Assembly: GCA_000697335.1 (NCBI GenBank)
Contig: JNEM01016183.1
Coordinates: forward strand, 1-17,169
DNA length: 17,169 bases
Direction of reading: 5' to 3'
Origin: Conidiobolus incongruus B7586
Taxonomy: Eukaryota; Entomophthoromycota; Entomophthoromycetes; Entomophthorales; Conidiobolaceae
Below are positions 10,767 through 17,169 of the stretch, piece after piece. The position numbers were made by a program, and so were the translations under genes. The notes under the pieces are model-generated. The model was given only the letters and a program-made list of their open reading frames with translations, made no database searches and was not told the DNA's origin. Each line of letters starts with the position of its first letter. Within the stretch, counting starts at the first letter, position 1.

Positions 10767-13066
10767 TTAAAGTTTCATTTTTGAGAATAATTCTTGAATT
10801 TCTCTTCTAAATTTAGCTTCAATGTTCCTTCTCTGTAGTTTTTGCATCGCGTTTAACATTCCATTCTAAACCAAAATTAATATATTATATTTAATACAAT
10901 ATTTGATTGAATTACCTCAGCAGACCATAAATCCTCTGATAAAATTAACCCATTCACTAACTCGGTTCCTGATAACCCTTCTGATTTCGCTGTAGTTAAT
11001 AAATCTTGTAAGATTAGTTGATTCAATTGTTGAGATTTTTTGATTTGAGAAATAGATTCTACAGATTCTTCAATATTGTTTAATTTAGCCAATCTTTGAA
11101 CCGCCTCCAAATTGGGTACAATGACAATAATTGGTTTAGGTATGTTCTGATTCACTACAACGCATGCCATATCGGCAAGCATATTGGATTTGTAAATACT
11201 TTCCAGTTTTTCCAAGGCGATGTACTCTCCGTTGGGTAGTTTGACTAGATTTTTCTTACGGTCGATAATCGATAAAGTACCATTAGAATTCAGTTGGCCG
11301 ACATCTCCAGTGCGCAACCAGCCACCGGGGGTGAAGAATTCGGTGGTTTTGTCAGGTTGGTTGAAGTACCTCTGGGTGACGTGACCACCGCGAACCCAGA
11401 TTTCTCCTTGGGGATTTGTATTGGTTGATAGGTATCCCATATCTGGAATATCAACCACTAACCAATAATTAATACTTTGAATCATATTGAATTAAAAATA
11501 AATCTTACGTTTAAATTCGTTAGCACTTGACGGCAACCCCACATGACCATAATCCCACGTAGTGTTCAATCCGTTGAAGCCATAGCCGCACACTTCGGTC
11601 ATCCCGTAGCCTTGAGCGATTGGACACAGAACATTCTTCACAAAATTGAAGGTCCGTTGGGAGATTGGAGCACCTCCAACGATGATAAACTTTACCCTGC
11701 CACCTAATAACTCCCTGCATTTTTTGAAGATGGGGTCAATAAAGAATGTAGGTAAGTTGTAATAACTCAAAACTTCTTTGAACCATAAAGAATAATTAAA
11801 CATTGTGGATAAAATACATCCCTGAGTCTGTAACTTGTTCATAACACCTTTCCTAATTGTGTCGAAAACTTGAGGAACTCCATACAAGATTGTGGGTTTG
11901 AATTCTATCAAGTCGCCATGGCAGTTAACTACCATAGAATCCATCAATGTACGTGGCGGCCCATACGCTAGTATGGCACCGATATAAGTTGCATGAATAT
12001 CTAAAATAAAACTGAGAATATGAGCCATTGGCAAGTAATTGAAAATGTAGTCGTTAGGTGTAATAACGTGAGAACACGACTGATCATAAGCAGCAACTAA
12101 ATATCAATTAGTGGCAAAGCATAATTATTTTTAAAGATACTTACCGACTGAGCAAATATTCGAGTGGGTGATGATTACACCTTTGGGGGTCCAGTACTTC
12201 CCGACGTGTACATAATACATGCAATATCATCTGCTTTTGGAGGATTGGGATTCATTGGATTGTCGAGGCCAATCTGGATTAATTCATCAAAAGTAATAAT
12301 ATGAATATTTTTGTTTAGTTCCAACAACTCAGATTTCAGCTTCTCTTCAACAGTTTCCGCAAATATTAAACTTGTTACAGTATTCAATTGAGACAGTATA
12401 TTTGTGATAATTGGAAGCTGTTCAACCGATGTAAAAAGATGCGAGATTTGACATTCTTCAACAGCGTGCTTGAGTCCATCAGGTCCCAAAGTGTTGTAAA
12501 TAGTAACTACAGGGATCGATTGTGTACATGCACCTAAAACTTGTTATTACGTTGTGTTATTGGTCATCGTGTTGATAAGGTTACCGAATGCTAATGATTT
12601 CCAATAAACGCTAAAATATATTTGATATTAAACACAAGATTATTATTATTATTATAAGATTGATGAGCTACCTTGTGGGAGCAAATAGTCCAAGTTTATC
12701 ACCAGAGTTCATTCCAATTTTAATCAATCCACTACCAACACGATGCATCCATTGACCAAAAGTTTAAGTGATATTTTCATAAGCTGATAATTCCTTCAAT
12801 TCCCATTGCTTCAAAATCTTGACCTTTTCACCATTTAATACAGTTTCAACCTCAATTTCTTTGGTATGAATCTTAATTAATTTGCGTTGGCCAAAGCTCT
12901 CGCGCGTTGGCATTCTTCTGATACTATCCATGAGAATGTCATATAATGTAGTGATATGTTTTGGAAGAGGTTTGAAATCTTCTTGGAATCGGTAAATTGG
13001 AGATTCTCCATCAGTTGGGTTTGATATTTGAATTAAATTAGGGTATTCTTTTATTATGTTTTGCAT
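10767..13066 (-). pseudogene. Second long-chain fatty acid-CoA ligase gene, same six exons, probably disabled
   Basis: This paralogue of the plus-strand gene lies tail to tail with it. Exons on the minus strand: 13066-12672, 12610-12585, 12533-12145, 12096-11509, 11457-10916, 10865-10767. All introns (48-61 nt) keep GT-AG. Exons 2, 4 and 5 have exactly the same lengths as in the other gene (26, 588, 542), and exon 4 proteins look roughly 70% identical. Motifs [28 protein letters not shown] and QKLQRR are intact, and the C-terminus is KMKL. There are two lesions. TAA at 12766-12764 interrupts ENIT/TFGQWM, where the sister gene has one residue more (ITYAEMG), as if a 3-base deletion had made a stop. 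Exon 3 is one base short (389 versus 390), in a run of five G at 12185-12189, inside the ATP-binding loop TSGSTGPPK. Either it is a recent pseudogene, or one or both lesions are sequence errors. Confidence 0.85.
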
Positions 13067-13125
13067 TTTTATTATATATTAACTATTTTTATAAAAAGTT
13101 TACATTTTGACTAATGCGTATAGTC

Positions 13126-13134
13126 CCTTATATA
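13126..13134 (-). promoter_or_regulatory. Probable TATA box of the minus-strand paralogue
   Basis: TATATAAGG on the minus strand starts 68 bases upstream of the ATG at 13066, the same distance as the TATAAATA of the sister gene. Its retention fits recent loss of the gene or continuing transcription. Confidence 0.5.
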
Positions 13135-13136
13135 CA

Positions 13137-14053
13137 CTTAATTTTTCTCATTGAATCTTCTTATGAGATGAAAAACTCGATTTTTGTAATATGGTTTTTT
13201 AATTTCTCTATTTATGAATTTTTTCCCGAAACTGTAATTGGTTGAATTTTTTAATCATGTGATACAAATCCTTATCTCTTAAAAATTACCACTTGGATGA
13301 TAAGATAAATTTTAAGATATATATATATATATCTTATGAACAAACTTCAACTGTATTTTTGAAAAATATATTGTAATGTCTAAAATATTCAATCTGGTTA
13401 TCACCGGTTTCTATACTTTTTCTATTATCAATTTAAGTTATATCAATTGTTCCTAATCAATATTAGTAAAAAATGAATGATTACAAAATATTTGTTTTAA
13501 AATGGGGAGGTTTTCAAAATTGGTAATTTGCGTTTTTCATTTGAATAATTCCAAACTAGATATTAGAAACTCCATATTAAGTAATTTTGAAATTTAATTT
13601 TGAGTTGGTTTAATATATAAAGTTTTAAGGTATGATAGAACCTCTGACATTCCCGAAGCTAGGTTTATATTCAATACTTAATGATTATTATTATATAGTA
13701 ATATAATTTTCATATTGAATTTAATTGAAGAGTTTTTACAAAATATAATATTCGAACCTTTCAATAATATGAAATTATTATAGTTCAAAAAATTCAGAAT
13801 ATGCAAGCAAAATCTTTTTAAATAAATTTATGAAAGTTTGAGTATAGTTAGAATGATATTTATATATTCTAATATTATTTAACTTTATATTAAGTAATGA
13901 TTGATTATTAAGCTCCTAATAATGCAAATTAATTTTGCTCTTATTAATATTTTATTCAACAAATTCAATAATATTTATATATTTGGAATCTAAAATATAG
14001 TTATATATTATGAATTCAATAATATTATAATTGTGAAAACCATGGTTATATTT
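13137..14053. other. Intergenic DNA upstream of the minus-strand paralogue
   Basis: No gene is seen. Composition is moderately AT-rich to about 13660 and then becomes extreme towards the right transposon block. A perfect AT-rich palindrome lies at 13313-13336. Confidence 0.6.
13313..13336. repeat. Perfect 24-bp palindrome with an AT core
   Basis: TAAGAT, an (AT)n core and ATCTTA together form a perfect palindrome about 250 bases upstream of the minus-strand gene. It may be only a microsatellite with matching flanks; cruciform or regulatory roles are unsupported. Confidence 0.7.
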
Positions 14054-14120
14054 TTTGTCTTAGTTTAAAGAGTATTAGACTTGAGATTTAAAAGTCTTAT
14101 GTTTAAATTATAATAATCAT
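14054..14120 (+). pseudogene. Decayed tRNA-like sequence (tRNA relic or tRNA-derived SINE head)
   Basis: The anticodon arm is well formed: stem TTAGA (14075-14079), loop CTTGAGA, stem TTTAA (14087-14091), placing TGA (Ser) at the anticodon position. A 5-base variable region is followed by a T arm of the right size: TTATG, loop TTTAAAT, TATAA (14097-14113). The loop would be the normal TTCAAAT with one C-to-T change. TAGTTTAAAGAG resembles an A box. The D arm is too short and the acceptor stem (14054-14060 with 14114-14120) hardly pairs, so it is not a working tRNA. The short variable region does not suit a normal tRNA-Ser. Chance resemblance in AT-rich DNA is possible. Confidence 0.42.
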
Positions 14121-14162
14121 ATTTAAATAATAATGTAATTATTCAGATTTTTGAATTTATAA

Positions 14163-15478
14163 TATTACTCTGCATTTTTAATAATGGGAATTTTTTGCAA
14201 TTAAAAATAAATAAACATTTGAATATATGATATATAAAAATAAATATATAATATAAATTTAATAGTTTCTTTTATTATTAATAGCTTTTTGCTATATTTT
14301 TAACAAACTTCTAACACCTAAAAAACAATTCTTTTTATTAAAGACTGAAATTTGATGTTTTACAAACCAATTAAATTTTCCTGTAGAAATTTTCTTTCCT
14401 GCAAGCTGGTTTTTTAATTGCCTAAAGCAATTATAATCATATAGGTTATAATCAGGGGAATATACTAGATGTGGTAGTTCTTCCCAGTTATTTTTAATTA
14501 GAAAGTTTTTTACAGCTTTAGATTTATATATTTTGCAATTATCATGCAAAATAATAAGTCTTCTCAAATTATATTGAGAACACCAATTAAAAATACTTTT
14601 ATTTAAAAAAGTAATATATAGTTTATTATTAATTGATTTTCCTTTAGGAACTAAATAAGAATAGCATATAATATTATAATCTATTACAATAATTAACATT
14701 TGCTTATTAACAAAATGTTTATTTAAAGGGATTTGTGGAGGGGGTTAATTTAACTTAATCTAGCATCTTGATTTGTGTTTTAGTAAAGGATTATACATAG
14801 GGATCTAAGATTCATCAATTATAATTATTTACTGTAAAAGTTTAAGCTTCTAGTAATATTTCAATAGGTTTTGTTTAGCAATAGCTACTCTAGCTTTTTT
14901 TTAAGTTTTAGTTAAATTATAAGGTACCTATTTTATATTTTTATTTATTAATTTTAGTTTAAACTTTAAAATATATAAAATACTTGTAAGACTAATATTA
15001 AAGTACTTAGATAATTCTTTAGCTGAAATAAAAAGATACTTTTCAATATATTTTTTCACTCTATTTACAATTAAAAGAATAATAGTTGAAGTTGGTTTTC
15101 TAGATTTTAACAGGTTTTGAATAGTCTCTCTCTTAGCTTTAAAGTAATTTACCTAGCAATAAATTGTTGATTTAGATAATGTTTTATTACTAAAAGCTGC
15201 TTGTAAATTTTAAATAATTTTAGAGGGTTTATGGTTAAGTTTTATTGATACTAAAATAAAAAACTTTTGATGATTATTATTTAGTTTAAGCATGATTAAA
15301 TTAAACAACCAATTTTAAAAAGTTAATTTTTTAATCAAAAAAACTAATATATATATATATATATTAAAAATATATAATTTCCTATTAACTTTGTATATAT
15401 TTATTTATTTCAAACTAATAATATGTTTGAAAAATTAGAAATTAAAAAATTTCCCATCATTTTAAATTTAAAGTAATA
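14163..15478 (-). mobile_element. Mariner-like DNA transposon, family A copy 2 (better preserved)
   Basis: This is a 1316-bp element with imperfect terminal inverted repeats of about 55 bp. The left end starts TATTACTCTGCATTTTTAAT and the right end, read inwards, TATTACTTTAAATTTAAAAT; both continue into an ATGGGAA-N-TTTTT block. The outermost TA is probably the duplicated target site. The transposase lies on the minus strand. The other copy (341-1645) is in the opposite orientation and carries many more C-to-T and G-to-A changes. Confidence 0.85.
14292..15293 (-). pseudogene. Mariner transposase, single 333-residue frame with 9 internal stops
   Basis: This is a DD34D transposase relic of the element around it. 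From ATG at 15293-15291 to TAG at 14294-14292 the frame is continuous, with no net frameshift. Catalytic residues are D160 (IIIIDES), D251 (LHDN) and D286 (YSPDYNLYD), with 34 residues between the last two. Other family marks are VPYNLT, where the preceding stop replaces the Trp of WVPHELT, and LAGKK near the C-terminus. The nine stops are at residues 28, 47, 122, 131, 148, 155, 163, 178 and 183, mostly explainable as lost Gln or Trp codons. The last 150 codons are fully open, giving a stop-free stretch from 14699 that contains two of the three catalytic acids. This stretch is part of a dead transposase, not a separate gene. At 333 residues it is slightly shorter than typical mariner proteins. 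Confidence 0.9.
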
Positions 15479-15539
15479 ATTTAAATTATTATTAGCATAA
15501 TTATAAATAATTAACTATAATTTTATAATATTAATTATA

Positions 15540-17094
15540 TACTATCCTACAAAAATAAGTTATAAAATTAAAAATATAAATATTTCTATTAATATCTTAA
15601 TCAATTCTAATTTAAATAAACTTATATTAAACTATATAATTAATATATATTTTTTTATTTATCAATTAATAAATAAAATTAAATTTAATTAATTATTAAT
15701 TGATATATTAAAATTAAAAGTATATTTAAGATAAGTTATAAATTTATAGGTTTTAATATTAATAGAAAAATTAATATCTATTAATTTTATCTTTTGCTTT
15801 TCTAACCTTTGTAAGTTTATAAGGTATAAAGTCAACTAGCTTCTTATATTAAACAAAACTAATATTATTCTAAGCTTTTTAAATATACTCTTAAAATTAA
15901 TTTAAATTTTTTGTTAGGGGAAAGCTTTGTTTAATTTTCTTAATTAATCCTAAAGATATTTAATTAAGTTAAAATTAAAAAGTTGAGGATATTATTTTAT
16001 AATAGTTATTTTGTTATTTTTAAGTTATTTAATAATAGAATCTGTAGTATAGTAAAAAATATTATTTTATTAAAAAATAATGTTTGATTTATTTAACTTA
16101 TATTACTCAATAGTTTTTTCAATTAATAATTTAAAATATTATAATACACTTTATTATTAATTCCTTTATTAATTTTATAAAGATATTTTATATTTAAAGA
16201 AAACATATTTCTTTAAATTATAATTAATTTATCATTGTATTTTTAGATTATATTAACATAATAATCACAAAATAGTTTTTCATCTTATTTGAAATATTTA
16301 ACTTTTTATTAAATTTATTAAAACATATTTTTATTTTATTGAATTAAATAACTTTAATTAATTTTAATTCAACTTTAGTGTTAGCTTTTAAACTCTTGTT
16401 TAACTTTATAAAAAACTTTTTTAGTTAGTGATATTTTTTCTTAAAATATTAGTAATATCTATTTTAATATAAAATATATAAAATAATATTAATATTAATT
16501 AATATTCTTATTTAGTTTTATAATTCTTGTTATATTTTTAAAGTAATATTATATTTACTTATATTAATTAATCTATAAATATACTTTTCATTATATTTAT
16601 TTTTTATTTTAATATACTTAAGTTTTAATTTAAATGTTTCTTTAATATTATTTTTAATAACCTTAACTATAATAGATTAACTAACACTAGTAATTCTAAC
16701 TCTCTTATAAATTAATTTATTTCTATTATAAAGTTGATTAATATATAAGTGAACTTTTTTAGAGAGAGATTTAAGCATTTTAATATTAATTTTAAAATAT
16801 TAACTTAATAGTTTTGTTATATATAATATAACAAAAAAAAGAAGATATATATAAGTTTTGTTATTTATATTCTTTTAACTTATAAATTTATAAATTTATG
16901 ACTCATCTTGGTTAAATTTTAGGTTTTGATATATTAACTAATAGTTAATAATATATAATCAAATATATTTAATTATAATTAACTAAAATAGATAAATTAA
17001 ATATTTTAATTTAAATTCATTTAATTAAGAATTATTTAAGATTTAAGTAAATATATAAGAAATTTTAATTATGACCTATTTTGATAGGTTTATA
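15540..17094 (-). mobile_element. Tc1-like transposon copy 2, heavily decayed
   Basis: This 1555-bp element aligns with the copy at 2521-4093 over its whole length, in the same orientation. Its left end reads TACTATCCTACAAAAATAAG where the better copy family sequence has CACTGACCTGCAAAAGTGAG; most of the differences are C-to-T or G-to-A. TA lies on both sides (15538-15539 and 17095-17096). The inner repeat cores survive near 15729-15755 and 16880-16918. Almost every variable site has A or T in this copy, so it is older or more heavily mutated than copy 1. Confidence 0.85.
15771..16778 (-). pseudogene. Tc1-family transposase relic in copy 2
   Basis: This is the same transposase as at 2751-3767, recognised by alignment rather than by an open frame. 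It keeps the ATG start (16778-16776) followed by LKSLSKK, which supports the start position assumed for copy 1. The relic is about 9 bases shorter than copy 1, so it has indels as well as very many stops and A/T-ward substitutions. It has no coding capacity. Confidence 0.8.
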
Positions 17095-17169
17095 TATATT
17101 ATATTATTTTATTTATTTTTAATTTGATAAAATTATCAATTATATTAGCTATTTATTTTAAAAAATTAA

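Noticed and set aside
10878-10890. KMKL or nearby residues of the paralogue as a peroxisomal targeting signal
   Set aside because: The terminal tripeptide MKL of the paralogue does not match the usual small-basic-Leu pattern, and the intact gene ends in TNM; no targeting claim is justified.
14292-14699. A stand-alone 135-residue gene
   Set aside because: It is the stop-free C-terminal part of the mariner transposase frame that continues upstream to 15293; it contains HDN and YSPD-type family motifs.
1-17169. CRISPR array, tandem gene array or rRNA genes
   Set aside because: No regularly spaced direct repeats or rRNA-like conserved blocks were seen; repeats are transposon ends and AT microsatellites.

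Overview
The window looks like nuclear DNA of an AT-rich eukaryote, most likely a fungus. The two genes have five short GT-AG introns each (48-61 nt) and encode fungal-style long-chain acyl-CoA synthetases. TATA boxes and possible AATAAA signals fit. No ribosome binding sites or bacterial-type operons are seen. The exact lineage cannot be read from this sequence; an early-diverging fungus is a guess.

Layout: (1) 1-5283 is an extremely AT-rich transposon graveyard. It holds a decayed mariner (341-1645, family A), a Tc1-like element with both ends and TA target sites (2521-4093), and a second mariner type known only from its transposase relic (4223-5283, family B). (2) 5284-7247 is gene-free DNA that becomes less AT-rich towards the first gene. 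(3) 7248-9544 (+) is a complete six-exon acyl-CoA synthetase gene of 675 codons. (4) 9545-10766 is the spacer between two converging genes. (5) 10767-13066 (-) is a paralogue with the same six-exon architecture. It carries an in-frame stop in exon 1 and a one-base deficit in the ATP-binding loop, so it is probably a young pseudogene, unless these are sequence errors. (6) 13067-14162 is spacer with a decayed tRNA-like sequence near its end. (7) 14163-17094 is a second transposon graveyard with another family A mariner and a second, much more decayed Tc1 copy.

How it fits together: the gene pair is a tail-to-tail duplicated fatty-acid activation locus (fatty acid + ATP + CoA to acyl-CoA). It sits in a G+C-richer island between transposon blocks that contain members of the same two families.

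The strongest unexpected signal is in the transposons. The Tc1 copy at 2751-3767 keeps one continuous 338-residue reading frame with no net frameshift, yet has 16 internal stops. The mariner at 14292-15293 keeps a 333-residue frame with 9 stops. Almost every stop sits where Gln or Trp is expected, and copies differ mainly by C-to-T and G-to-A. This is the footprint of repeat-directed cytosine mutation (RIP-like) acting on both strands, which the two diverged host genes appear to have escaped.
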